Positions 11,601 through 22,373 are shown, counted from the first letter of the stretch. The stretch: 64,000 nucleotides of DNA from Mya arenaria (GCF_026914265.1 NC_069126.1:28972854-29036853), one strand, 5' to 3'. Numbers and translations: made by a program. The notes: a model not told the origin generated them from the letters alone.

Positions 11601-14600
11601 TTATATTTAAGTTCAAAAATTGATGTTTTATGCAATTTTCTTAAACCGTTAGTAACGATTTAAGCCATAAAACATTAATTTTGGAACGGAAATATGTAAA
11701 TCAGTATATCTGTGAGAGTGCAGCTTTAATATAACTTTCTTCACAATGGTAAAAAAACAATGGTTAAGCTTAATAATAATATTCATGTTTTTTCCTTAGT
11801 GATCCCATGTTGTTTTGCCCGACCTTCTCGATACAGCCTATATGTGGAAGGATCAGAAAACCAGCTTCTGTATGGACAAGAAAGTAAGTGGTGCCCTATA
11901 CATTTTTATTTTCATATTTTTATTATGCCCCCCTTCGAAGAAGACCGGTATATTGCTTTGCACAGGCATGTCGGTATGTCGGTCGGTCGGTCCGTCGGTA
12001 GACCAAAGCTTGTCCAAGTGATAACTCAACAATTCCTGGACGTATGGTCATCAAACTTCACAGCGGCCTGACCAGTAGATGACCCCTATTGATTTTGGGG
12101 GTCATCGGGTCAAAGGTCAAGGTCACAGTGACCTCGAATGGTAAAATAATTTTAAAGCTTGTCCGAGTGATAACTCAACAATGCCTGCACCAATGGCCCT
12201 CAAACTTGACATGGATGTTGGGCCTGACCAGTAGATGACCCCTATTGTTTTGGGGGGTCATCAGGCCAAAGGTCAAGGTCACAGTGACCTTGAATGGTAA
12301 AAGGTCGTCTGAGTGATAACTTGACAATGCCTGCACCCATGGCCCTCAAACTTGACTGTGAGGTTGGGCCTGACCAGTAGCTGACCCCTATTGTTTTTGG
12401 GGCTCATCGGGTCAAAGGTCAAGTTCACAGTGACCTTGAATGGTAAAAGGTTGTCCGAGTGATAACTCAACAATGCCGGCACCCATGGCCCTCATAATTG
12501 AATTGGAGGTCGGGCCTGACCAGGAGATGACCCCTATTGTTTTTGGGGGTCATCGGGCCAAAGGTCAAGGTCACAGTGACCTGGAATGGTAAAAGGTTAT
12601 CCGAATGATAATTCGACAATGCCTGCACCCATGGCCCTCAAGCTTGACTTGGAGGTTGGGCCTGGCCAGAAGATGATCCCTATTGATTTTAGGGGTCATT
12701 GGGCCAAAGGTCAAGATCACAGTGACCTTGAATGATAAAAGGTTGTCCGAGTGATAACTCAACAATGCCTGCACCCATGGCCCTCAAACTTGACATTGAG
12801 GTTGGGCCTGACCAGTAGAAGACCCCTATTGATTTTAGGGGTCAAAGGTCAAGGTCACAGTGACCTTGAAAGCGACCTCGACAATTCCTGGACCTATGGT
12901 CATCAAACTTGACATGAAGGTTGGGCCTGCCCAGTAGATGACCCCTATCGACTTTGGGGGTCATCAGGCCAAGGTCAATGTCACAGTAACCTTTAATGCA
13001 AAAAAGTTAACAAATCTTCTCCCACTGATATCTCAACAATGCCTGAACCTATGATCATTAAACTTGACATGGATGTTAAGCCTGACCAGTAGATCACCCT
13101 TATTGATTTTAGGATTCATAGAGCCAAAGGTCAAGGTCACAGTGATCTTGAATGGTAAAAGGTTGTCAGAGTGATAACTCAACAATGCCTGAACCCATGG
13201 CCTTCAAACTTGACTTGGAGTTGCATCTGACTTGTAGATGACCCCTTATGATTAAAGGGGTCATTGGGTCAAAGGTCAAGGTCACAGTGACCTTGAACGA
13301 AAAAAACTTGTCTGTGTGATAACTTGACAATGCCTGCACCCATGGCCCTCGAACTTGACATTTAGGTTTCTGGTGACCAGCTGATGACTCTGGATTTTGA
13401 GTTCATAGAGTCAAAAGTCATGGTCATAACACACTCTATCCTCACACTTTAATGGTCATAATCTGAAAACTGCCTTAATGGCAACAAATCAGCTATCATT
13501 TCGGTCCATGCATATTTTAATTGTCCATATAATCCTGACAACATGGCGCTCAGGGGGGGGGCATAATGTTTGACAAACATCTCTTGTTGATTTTACCTCA
13601 TTAGTTGTTTTGTCAAAGAAATATGTTGCGATATTATGAAAATTTATGTAAAGATGGCCAACACCCAAGAAATGATAGAAAGATATTCAAATGAAACAGG
13701 CTGCCAGAGACAAGCAATGCCAAAAGCTTCTACGCTAACTTTTTTTTTTAAATATGCTCCATTTTTGTACCAAAAGTAAACAGGAGACAAGCATTGGTAT
13801 TCACGTGCGATTCTCTTGTAAGCATACCTAGAAGTTCGTGCTCCATGTGAACTGAAAGGGCTGCTGCATATTTGTCTTTTATCTGCCCATTGTTTGTCTC
13901 AACAATTGCTTTAACGACTTCTTTTCTAAAACTTCTTGACCAGTTTTAACCAGTTCTATTAAATTTAGAAAACACCTGCTCTAACTTATTAAAACAAATA
14001 TGGTTAACTTATTCAGATTAGCATTGATCATTCAAATCACGGCCACTTTTCAGTTTCAGATTGTTATGCCAGGCAGATAATGGGCGCAGCAAGAAGTTTT
14101 GCCTTGAAGTTCAGCGACGATGACCTAGTGGACGTTTTAAAGGTGAACCGAACACAAACCTGCTCACGGGGCTGCTGTGGGATCTGCTGTTCACTTCCTG
14201 TACTTGAGGTGCAGTCCCCACCAGGAACCATTCTAGCAGCCATACATGAAAGGTAGTTAGTGGTCAATTTTATATTTTGTCCATTAATTTTTGAAAAGGC
14301 ATTATTTCTCAAGTTTTCCTAAACAATGATTTCAGTAAATTAACACTCGGCCCCTTTTGATGTATACCAGGACAAACACTTTAAGATTGGTTGTATGTTC
14401 GTTCACAAAATAATTGGGTATTCAACTGAGTCTCATCAATTTTTTTGGTAAAAATACATACTAGCTATTTTTATTATATGCTTTCCGGTGGTTTATAGAG
14501 ATTTATCAGTGAAATAAAACTGTTATTTCACTGATTCATACAGTGAAATATTATTTTGATATTTTTCAACGTTATTTTCATTATTTTTAACCCGCTTTCA

Positions 14601-17600
14601 ATCCCAAATCATACGTCAGCGCGCATAGGGCTAGGACACAGTTTATATAACATTGCCAAAATGGCATTATGTTTGTTTACAATTTGGCGCGTGTTTTTTT
14701 GAAAAACAACAATTGAATGTAATTTTATCTCATTTTTATGCATAAAGAAATCTCAAATACCAAAAGTAAATATTTATATTATTTATAATATTACATAGCT
14801 TTCGTGCTCACTCAGTGAAATATATTACAATCTTACACTGAACTAAACAATTTTCCTCTTTAAAACATAACTTAGTGTTTATATTGTTAATTTTATTTTG
14901 GTCAGTGCTTACAATGTATGTGAAACAGTGTCCACTCATACCTAATGTAACATGTAGAATTTTTTTTAGACTTTGGTTGCTTGCTTTCAGAAAAGATCAT
15001 ACATAGTGGCTAAACTAGTAACTAGCGATCGAATAGTTGCTTAATTCTGTGAGTATCCAATACAGTGATTGATACATGTAGGATGTTTAGGTTCGTTTAT
15101 TATGCTATTCGCTTCCATTGATCATGTTTACTTCCTGTGAATGATAGATTAGGCCACACCAAATTTATTTTTCAGTCTACAGATTTATCGAATCTTATTT
15201 TTGGTAAATAACAAAAAAATATATAATATATATTCTTTAACAGTCTGTTCTTATATTTCGCACAAGAAATTGTAAACAGTGCCAAGCAACACTTTCAACA
15301 CAAAAACATTATTTAATTGAGACTGTTAATAGTGTTAATAATTAATTAACGTGAGTTATTTTCATTAACTTACACACATAATTATATATGAATTATAATT
15401 AACAGTGCTCCTACCAGGACTTGAAAAGGGCAAGATGCTATGTCAGAACAGGCAATGATGCACATTGAATGAGCCTTAATGGGGCACTTGCAAGGGCTAG
15501 AATGTTCAATTCTTATTGTGTTTGTGTTGTATCTTCTTTCAATACTAATAGGTTGTTATGAATACCTTAGCCGTTATCTTTACTTTAGTGTCAAAAGGGC
15601 AGTAGGGTGCTAAAAAAGGGCAGCTAGGTGCCCCACCCTGCTATATAGGCCTAGCTATAGCACTGCAATTAAAATTGTTCGGACTATCAATTTAAACATT
15701 CATTATAGAGGAAATAAATGTTTTGTCTTTGCCCAATCCTGTTTTGAAACAAAATGGAAAATTTGTGTTTTGGATTTTATTTTGCTAGCTCGTTTGAATT
15801 TTTATCAACCTAAATCTGTAGAAAATGGTGTGGCCTAAGAGATGGTTTGTGATGATTGTCCTTAGTTGACCATGGGAGTTTATAGAAAAGTAACTTATTT
15901 TACTCATTAGACATTATAAAATCAGAAAGATAATAGTGTGAACGTGATTACTGCATGGACAACATCAATTCTAGGTTAAAGAACTCATCAATTTTGAAAT
16001 ACATTGTGTACATGATTGTTAAATGGTAATTAATAGCTGTGACAAAGCTGGCTTCTTTCCGATTATAGACTTCCTGACTCAAACTATTGAAGCACTCATT
16101 TCTTTGTCATTTAATTCATATGATCACTAAGTCAGCCGTCGCCTTTTCTCATTTCAGAATAATTATGTTGAAAATAACTTCAGAGGTCAATGGCCTCACA
16201 GATTTGGCTTATATGTTGACCAAATTGGTACAACTATTGCCCTTCTGTTTTGGGAAGAACGTACAACACTTTCTATATGAATTTCCTTATTTTGTTTAAC
16301 GTTTTTTTAAGCAACTTACATTATATATGTGAATTTTTTGTTAAAGTTTAATTCATGACCACAGCTACAACTGTCTTTTTGTAATTTTCTGCATCCATGA
16401 ACAACCTTGATTAAAGCTGCACTCTCACAGGTTTAACGTTTTGACAACATTTTTATTTTTTTGTCTTGGAATGAGCAGTTATTTTCGTAAATATCTGAAC
16501 ACCAGTGATAAAAGACTGATGACGAAAGATCAGATCGCCGATTTTTGCATTTCCTCTCCAAAAGTGATGTTTTATATATTATTCTTAAACCGTTAGTCCC
16601 ATTAAACCATTAAATTTGGAATGGAAATATTAAAATCTGCGATCTGATCTTTTGTCAACAGATATATACGCAAAAAATTGCTAATTCCAAGACAAAAAAT
16701 AAAAAAGTTGGAAAAACTAAATCTGTGAGAGTGCAGCTTTAAAACACACAAGTGTGCCGATTGTTCAGATTTGTTTTTAAGTTAACAACTTGACCAACGA
16801 CATCATTGTTAACTTTTATTATTAAGGCCCTGAAGCACTCACATACAGTCAAACCACATTGGCTCCAACTCATTTGACTTGAATTCCTCAATGCTCAAAC
16901 TGGATTTAAAGGATGGTTGGTTTATACTGAAGATTAGAATTTCCGCTTGGCTCGACCTTTCCGATGCTGAAGGTATTTTCGCCGGTCCCTGGAAGTTCGA
17001 GCCAACGGAGTATGACTGTATGTGAGTGCTTCAGGGCCTTAATAAAGCCTTGTGTATTTTTATAAGATAAGTTTGTGTTGTTGTAGTTATTATTCAATAA
17101 ATGTGTATTTCTTTTCTTCCAGACGTACCTGTTGTACACCACGTTATGACGTTTTGGATCCTGGAGGGACAACTCTGTTTACGCTTCATCCTCGAGCGTG
17201 TTATCCAGGAGTTGTAGCCCTTTGTTGTAATATTCACATTGATGTAAGTACCCAAATTTTATTGAATTGTTTTTTTCTAAAAGAATTATGTCAAGGATAT
17301 TTGATAGCTTTGGTTTTGCCTAGGTCGACCTCATAGTACAAAAGCTTTGACATTGGCCGTCTCATCAAGCTGCTCAAGATCCTCTCATGAAAATGTAAAC
17401 GCATGCTGAAAGAGGCAATATGCACATTTGTAGCAAGGCCCATAACTCGTGCTGTAATTATTGTAGAGTTAAGCCCCTTTTTTATTAAAAAAACCCCACA
17501 AGACACATGGTTGGGGCATCCTCTTTTCTTTTATTGTCTGCAAGGTACCTGAAATAGATCAGAAAAAAGGAAACTTGTCATTTAAAGAGTCAGGACACTA

Positions 17601-20600
17601 AATGATACAATTGCAAGAAAAAAAGAAAATTGTAAACAACTTACATGAAATAGTATTGTTGTGTTCAAGCATTGAATCTTACTTTCTGATGTGTCACATC
17701 GCTTACAACACATGTATCTTTCGCAGTTTTTGCATGTATTTCTTTTCAATTCTAATTCCACTGGGCGTGTCTACCACGTAAATACCAGTAAATTTAAAAA
17801 TAGCGTCAGTATCTGTACTAATCATGTGGCTTTCACAAGTCAAATGTACACAAAACTTGGAAACCAATATGTGCTTTTTTAAACAGGAAAACTCAGCTGA
17901 GACAGTGATGAAATATTGTTTTAATCATGTAAATTGTTATATTATCGGCCTCTTACGAGCTCGTATTGATATTTCTAGGCTTATTTGAGGAAATACTGTA
18001 TTTGCTGATTTGGGACCATCTGGTGTCTGGTCCCTTTAATACATGAACAGTAGAAATGTTGCTGCTACATTTTCACTTCTTATTAAAATACAAAGTTCAA
18101 TTACAGATTGTAAACGATCAAGGGGATGTTATGGGAATGATCGAAAAGGACACTAGCGGAAATTGTAAAGATTGTATTGGACATACTAACAATTTTACTG
18201 TGAAATGTAAGTTTAAGTGACACTCTTATTCAAAATCAATACATACACATATATAACAAACATAACTTCTGAGTGATAAACCTTGAACTACTTACTAAAT
18301 AATGCATTTTATTTATGGAAAATATTAATTACTGATAACGAGGTGTAACCGTGTATTTAATAGCTGAAATGCAAAAATATTAAATGCTTGGTGAGTGCTA
18401 AAAGATTTACTGTGATCTACTATCGTCTCATAAGGTAGAAATACCATGTTTTCTGCACCTTCTTTCAAATTAAACTCGGTATCATTCATAATAACCATTG
18501 GATTTGACATTTATTCATTTTTTGATATATCAAAACAATTGTATGATTATGGATACCTGTGGCCACAATTCCTTAAAATTTCTTAAGTCTTGTATAACAG
18601 GATCAAGCTCAGCACAATTTGGTATAAACTGTTTGATATTCTCTTTTTTAAGAATTATGGGGCTTTTAAAGCTGCACTCTCACAGTTTTACCATTTTTAC
18701 AATTTTTTTTTATTTTTTGTCTTTGAAAGAGAATTTTTTGCAAAAATATCTGCAAACCAATAATATAAGACTGTGACAAAAGATCAGATTGCAGATGTTC
18801 ATATTTCCGTTCGAATATTAATGTTTTATGGCTTAAACCGTTACTACTAACGGTTTAAGAAAAATGCATAAAACATCAATTTTCGAACTTTAATATAAAA
18901 ATCTGTGATCTATTTTTTGTCAGCAATCTTATATAAGTGGTTTTCATGGATTTTCGCAAAAATTTGCTCGTTCCAAGACAAAAAATTAAAAAGTTGCCAA
19001 AACGCTTAAGCTGTGAGAATGCAGCTTTAAAGGAAAAGATAATTGAAATAAATATTATAAGATAAACAACCTTTTTTTATAAAATCATTTTTAAGTAAGT
19101 AATTTTGCTAAATGAAGATACTTAAGTGAATTATGCTTGAGAATTTTTGAGAAACTAGGACCAGGTTACTCTGTAAAGGGAACATTTTGGAAAGGTTTTA
19201 ATATAATCATTCATTTTATTGGCCCCAATAAGATCAATAAATATAGTAAATATACCATTTCACGTCGGAGTTCAATTGAAAGAGCTTTACCAGTAATCTT
19301 TTTCGGTCATTTGTAGTAAAAATATTAATGAGAACTCAGCAAGCATTTAGCGTTTCAAATTATTTGGGGTCACCAAGCACCAAATTGAACATTAATATAT
19401 AAACGTCAATGGCTCGATGGAATGACTACCGGTAACTTATTTGTGGGTCAACTGCAAGGCACATTCATTTATGAATATTAAGTTTGTCATGTTTGTAATA
19501 ATGACAATAATATTTGACCATACATGAAAAGCTGTAGCATACATTGTTCGGACCGGAGACTGACGATGCTAGATGATAAGTATCTTCCATGGCCGCTCGT
19601 GAAAAATAAGTTCATCCAAACTTGAGCGTAGAGTGTTTTGCGGAAACGAGGTTTACAGCGTTTCCGTAGAACACCCTTCGTGAGGGTTGGGATGAACCTA
19701 TTTTACACAGCGACCGTGGTAGATGTAATAATAATAATAACAATGATAATGATTTCCAGCATGGCCAAATAATTTGATCTTATTTGTGGTGAGAGAAAAT
19801 GCATTTTGAAGAAAGATTTTTAACTTAAAAAAAACAGAATACGATTCAAATTGTAAGAATATTTTTTTTTTACATGATACATTTTAAAAAAATTGTTTGT
19901 ATTTAAGGTTATGCACCAGTCAATTGTACCATGTGGCCCCGCAATGCCGGGTAAATACGGTGGTTTTGCCTTCGCGCAAAATATAGCGGGAAATGGGCCT
20001 TACTTAGCGTCCCTGGGGTGCGGGGGAAATTTGCCGGGGATTTTACCATTAGTTCTTCCCCACAGGGCGGAGATTTTACCCGGTGTTGGCTGGACCGAAA
20101 GTCAAAGTCCGCGCTATTCCCCGGACCTGGGTGGGCCGTGGTTACAATTGACTGGTGCATTACAATAACTAGAAACATATTGCTGATATCTTTTGCATAT
20201 ATTGTAGTAGAAAGAAATCCATCTCAACAGATACTGTCCGATCTATTTTACCCCATGACCAAGCCTAATTCCTTGAACCTTTTTGTACATAACGGCGAAA
20301 AAATAGTACTTTTGATAAGATTTGGCCATTCTAAGAAGCTCAAACGCAATCAACCACTTGGGAAATACCGTATACAGTGAATGGGAGAAAACTCGCGGTT
20401 CTCGAGAGTATGTCCGTTACAGTTATCGTGGTTTGATAACCAACTCAACTTTCATGCGCCGAGTCCGGGAATCGAACTTGGGTCGCCTTGGTGGGAAGCG
20501 AATGCGCTTACCAGTGCGCTAAGCAGACAACCATATGGTTTCCCCCATTTTAAAACAATATATACGTCATTATTTATAGTCCGGCCGACGTACGCCTTTA

Positions 20601-20925
20601 CTACTTATAGGTCGTTGGAGGGGAAACAAAAATACATGTAGTTTAATTTTGGCCTTAATTCCTTTCATCTCGCAGTAGTTTTTTGATGTTTTAAGAAAGT
20701 GCAGGACCCAAATGCAATTTGGTGTTAGTGTATTTTACAATGAAATTAGGTCTGTACTTAAATATTTTTATGATAGCGTTTATGACACTCCGTTTTTTAT
20801 TAAAATTATCCTTATTCCTTTCAGATAGTTCTACTCTCTCCCTGGAGCAGAAACTCATACTACTTGGATCTTCGTTTCTGCTGGACTTTCATTATTTTGA
20901 AAAACAAAATCGGTTTTGTTGCTGA
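8561..20925 (+). CDS. PLSCR: phospholipid scramblase (at least six exons)
   Basis: Joined exons: 8561-8668 (probable first), 11800-11883, 14060-14252, 17123-17243, 18107-18206 and 20825-20925. The five 3' exons have consistent phases and give about 200 residues that follow the scramblase domain: RYSLYV...YGQEN, then the Cys-rich CSRGCCGICC and EVQSPPG block (palmitoylation region in relatives), the CCTPRYDVLD/ACYPGVV core, a IVNDQGDVMGMI strand, and the C-terminal membrane helix LILLGSSFLLDF followed by HYFE and the stop. Family members move phospholipids between membrane leaflets; some also enter the nucleus. The phase of exon 11800 needs one more short upstream exon, which should encode the usual GLExL...VELLE segment; I did not find it. 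The acidic Ca2+ loop is largely replaced here (see findings). Confidence 0.88.
8669..11257. other. scramblase first intron, left part
   Basis: Contains a perfect palindrome ATGACGTCAT at 9421-9430, an octamer ATTTGCAT at 9445-9452 and TATAAATA near 9720, which together could mark an alternative promoter. An open block at 9743-9805 (MFQEGNPSSFFNFLQREGLP, then a GTAAGT donor) is exon-like but unconfirmed. Degraded tandem-repeat fragments lie at 9111-9240. Confidence 0.35.
10205..10580. repeat. three tandem ~140-bp units
   Basis: Three diverged direct repeats sharing GAGTTTATGG, CCTTTCATGGGATTG, GTCAAGGTCACTGTTAC and TTGACATATCTTGA. A partial unit is also seen near 9140-9215. Non-coding. Confidence 0.75.
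11258..11459 (+). mobile_element. tRNA-derived SINE
   Basis: Starts with a tRNA-like head: box-A-like AGTGGTTAGC and box-B-like GGGTTTGATTCCC, then TGTGAGTTTGGTTGCAGTC and GTGGGTTTTCTCTAGTTACTCC as the body. The same family appears on the minus strand at 20437-20540 and 26355-27036. Its 3' end abuts the TTAA of the next element. Confidence 0.7.
11460..11729. mobile_element. TTAA-flanked palindromic MITE, copy 1
   Basis: Starts TTAAAGCTGCACTATCACAG and ends CTGTGAGAGTGCAGCTTTAA, so ends are inverted repeats with TTAA at both borders, as in piggyBac-type targets. The middle is self-complementary around CTTAAACCGTTAGTAACG. Other copies: 16411-16742, 18666-19030, 23920-24212 and 38850-39081. Confidence 0.8.
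11800..11883 (+). CDS. scramblase exon (start of the scramblase domain)
   Basis: 84 nt between TTTTTTCCTTAG and GTAAGT. It reads (x)IPCCFARPSRYSLYVEG and SENQLLYGQE and carries one base into the next exon. Matches the segment before the first conserved Cys block of scramblases. Confidence 0.8.
11922..13567. mobile_element. tandem-repeat-bearing element with TTATGCCCCCC inverted ends
   Basis: Borders are ATTATGCCCCCC and GGGGGGGCATAAT, an inverted pair. Inside are about nine direct repeats of roughly 140-155 bp sharing GATAACTCAACAATGCCTGC, CCATGGCCCTCAAACTTGAC, GGGCCTGACCAGTAGATGAC and AAGGTCAAGGTCACAGTGAC. It starts 38 bp inside the intron after the 11800-11883 scramblase exon. A related end with GGGGGCATAA is seen near 39870. 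Non-coding; minus-strand ORFs here are artefacts. Confidence 0.8.
12120..13293. promoter_or_regulatory. five perfect oestrogen-response-element palindromes in tandem repeats
   Basis: AGGTCACAGTGACCT occurs intact at 12120-12134, 12276-12290, 12568-12582, 12852-12866 and 13279-13293, with decayed versions near 12422, 12714, 12976 and 13134. This is the GGTCAnnnTGACC consensus for oestrogen-receptor-type dimers. Most are preceded by TCA, giving TCAAGGTCA, the monomer site of ERR/SF1-type receptors. Whether any is bound is unknown. Confidence 0.6.
14060..14252 (+). CDS. scramblase exon (Cys-rich block)
   Basis: 193 nt between CAGTTTCAG and GTAGTT. It reads NCYARQIMGAARSFALKFSD, then TQTCSRGCCGICCSLP, EVQSPPGTILAAIHE. 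The clustered cysteines and the PPG turn are hallmarks of the scramblase family. Phase 1 in, 2 out. Confidence 0.92.
14500..14830. repeat. dispersed repeat with CAGTGAAATA ends
   Basis: Contains the hairpin CAGTGAAATA...TATTTCACTG near 14504-14533, further CAGTGAAATA words near 14541 and 14814, and an interior matching 5930-6200 (ATACGTCAGCGCGCA, TTTGGCGCGTG, ACCAAAAGTAAAT). Probably a degraded MITE. The rest of this intron (14253-16410) is unremarkable AT-rich sequence. Confidence 0.5.
16411..16742. mobile_element. TTAA-flanked palindromic MITE, copy 2
   Basis: TTAAAGCTGCACTCTCACAG at the left, CTGTGAGAGTGCAGCTTTAA at the right, and an interior with GATCAGATCGCCGAT and TCTGCGATCTGATC as a second inverted pair. 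Lies in the scramblase intron before exon 17123. Confidence 0.85.
17123..17243 (+). CDS. scramblase exon
   Basis: 121 nt between CTTTTCTTCCAG and GTAAGT. It reads R-TCCTPRYDVLDPGGTTLF, TLHPRACYPGVVALCCNIHID. Phase 2 in, 0 out, both matching neighbours. Confidence 0.9.
18107..18206 (+). CDS. scramblase exon
   Basis: 100 nt between TTCAATTACAG and GTAAGT. It reads IVNDQGDVMGMIEKDTSG, NCKDCIGHTNNFTVK. The HTNNFTVK stretch occupies the place of the acidic Ca2+-binding loop of vertebrate relatives but has no Asp or Glu. Confidence 0.9.
18217..18485. repeat. dispersed ~265-bp repeat (copies at 37639 and 57641)
   Basis: Begins AGTGACACTCTTATTCAAAA only about ten bases after the donor of the 18107-18206 exon and ends near TGCACCTTCTTTCAAATT. 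The same order of blocks (ACTACTTACTAAATAATG, GATAAC..., TCATAAGGTAGAAA) recurs at 37639-37884 and inverted at 57641-57895. Confidence 0.75.
18666..19030. mobile_element. TTAA-flanked palindromic MITE, copy 3
   Basis: TTAAAGCTGCACTCTCACAG start and GTGAGAATGCAGCTTTAA end. Central foldback around CCGTTACTACTAACGG. Lies in the last scramblase intron. Confidence 0.85.
19588..19728. repeat. ~135-bp imperfect foldback
   Basis: Left arm TTCCATGGCCGCTCGTG / AGTTCATCC / GAGTGTTTTGCGGAAACG pairs in reverse order with CGTTTCCGTAGAACACCC / GGATGAACCT / CACAGCGACCGTGGTAGA. Non-coding hairpin, likely a small foldback element. Confidence 0.6.
19911..20160. mobile_element. MITE with CACCAGTCAATTG inverted ends, copy 2
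   Basis: ATGCACCAGTCAATTGTACC at the left and GTTACAATTGACTGGTGCAT at the right. GC-rich interior. Several overlapping ORFs here (19893-20380, both strands) are by-products. Lies in the last scramblase intron. Confidence 0.85.
20437..20540 (-). mobile_element. tRNA-derived SINE head, truncated
   Basis: Minus strand reads a tRNA-like head with AGCGCACTGGTAAGCGCATT (box A region) and AGTTCGATTCCCGGACTCGG (box B). Same family as 11258 and 26355; the body is missing. Confidence 0.65.
20825..20925 (+). CDS. scramblase last exon: C-terminal helix and stop
   Basis: Acceptor ATTCCTTTCAG, then YSSTLSLEQKLILLGSSFLL, DFHYFEKQNRFCC and TGA. The hydrophobic run ending in LLDF is the conserved C-terminal membrane helix of scramblases. 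A possible AATAAA lies near 21863. Confidence 0.9.
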
Positions 20926-22260
20926 CAAAGTACTGATAAAGTGCTTCTGGTTGTGCATTTAACTCTGAACCCCGTCTTTCATTTTCGCTCGTCTGACGTT
21001 GTTTGCCGTTGTTGTTGTTTTTGAAAAAAAGAACCATTGTCATCAGCCATGATTCGTCGTCGATGTTGTTCAAAGATTTTTACTTTGACAATGTTTATAA
21101 CACAAAACCGTTCGTTCCCAATGAAATTTGGTTCAAACATGGACATACTTTGACTGAAAAAAACTCATTTTTATTCCAAGGTCCATAACTCTTGCCTTAG
21201 TAATATCTAAGTTATGCCCCTTGTTCGCCTGTAATAACAACAACAACGGACGAGTGTTGTCGTCTGCTCTGCGGCGTTCTTGTTTCATGTTTAATAATGG
21301 TTGTTAAAGAAAGCTATTTTTGTTTGCGCTTTAATCTTTTACACAAAATACAACAATCTGTATGTTTTTTGTATGTTTTATCACAGACTAATGATTATTT
21401 AACTTTATTTCCGATATGTTGATATTATGTATCGTTAAAAGTAAGAAACGATGAGTAAAACATGTATGTATTATGCACCAGTCAATTGTAACCACTGCCC
21501 CCAGGTCCGGGGGATAGCCGGGGAAATGGGCCGTGTTTTTACCTTCCAGGTGGCCTCGCAGTGCCGGGTGACTGCGGTGGTTTTGTCTTCACGCCAATTA
21601 TAGCGGGAATTTGGCATTATCTAGGGTCCCTTGGGTGCGGGGGCATTTGGCGGGGCTTTTACCAGCAGATCGTCCCCGCAGGGCGGATATTTTGCCCGGG
21701 CTTGGCTGGACCGAAAGTCAAAGTCCCCGCTATTCCCCGGACCGGGGGGGGGGGGGGGGCGTGGTTACAAATGACTGGTGCATTAATGTGTACACTAATT
21801 ACATTTAGTGTCAGTTTATCTGCAATCTTATATTTTATTATTCTTTTTTAATAATATAGTTTAATAAAAAAAGTTGACCAAGTTCTTTCGTTTTAGCGTT
21901 GTTAACAGTACATGTAAAGGGATGGAGATATGTATTTATTATGTATATGCGGTAAAGGATTAAATACGCCCTTGCGCAGTGTTGAGAAATTGGCGCAGGG
22001 AGAGCAATATTAATAAATTATTTTGTTAAGCATATAGAAACCAGGGGCGGTATTCATGAAACTTTTTAGGTCATTTCCTAAATTAAGTCACTTTCCTATT
22101 GTCTCTTTGGTCATATGAAATAAAAAAAAAAACGAAGAATTTCCCAAATACATTATTTTCATTGACCCTTTCGAAAAAAACATACTTATATGTTAAAAAC
22201 ACTTGTACACTTATTTTAGTTTGACTATGAAAATTTAATGAAATCGACGGAAGAAAGGAA
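20926..22260. other. 3' flank of scramblase
   Basis: Apart from the MITE at 21473-21783, nothing gene-like is seen. Short open frames near 21003 carry AT-rich composition and no motif. Confidence 0.4.
21473..21783. mobile_element. MITE with CACCAGTCAATTG inverted ends, copy 3
   Basis: ATGCACCAGTCAATTGTAAC at the left, TTACAAATGACTGGTGCAT at the right, with TTA on the outside of both ends. Interior aligns with the copy at 19911-20160 (TATAGCGGGAA, GGACCGAAAGTCAAAGTCC, GCTATTCCCCGGACC). Confidence 0.85.
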
Positions 22261-22267
22261 ATGGGTT

Positions 22268-22335
22268 AATTAAGAAGCCCGGGTTGTCCGATTCAAAGTC
22301 CAACGCTCTACCGATTGAGCTAACCGGGCGGACAA
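22268..22335 (-). repeat. tRNA-like pseudogene or SINE head
   Basis: Minus strand GCCCGGTTAGCTCAATCGG-TAGAGCGTTGGACTTTGAATC then ACCCGGGC. Box A (TAGCTCAATCGGTAGAGC) and a 6-bp acceptor-stem pairing are present, but the variable and T arms are missing, so it is not a functional tRNA. Confidence 0.55.
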
Positions 22336-22373
22336 ACGTATTATTAGGCATAGGCTTGCTTATTTGTTCGTAG

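Noticed and set aside
12279..12774. Two similar 67-aa minus-strand frames
   Set aside because: They repeat with the tandem unit of the mobile element and are not protein-like.
19893..20641. Overlapping frames on both strands near 20 kb
   Set aside because: They lie in a MITE and a SINE fragment within the last scramblase intron.
22268..22335. Functional tRNA gene
   Set aside because: The T arm and variable region are missing although box A and part of the acceptor stem are present.
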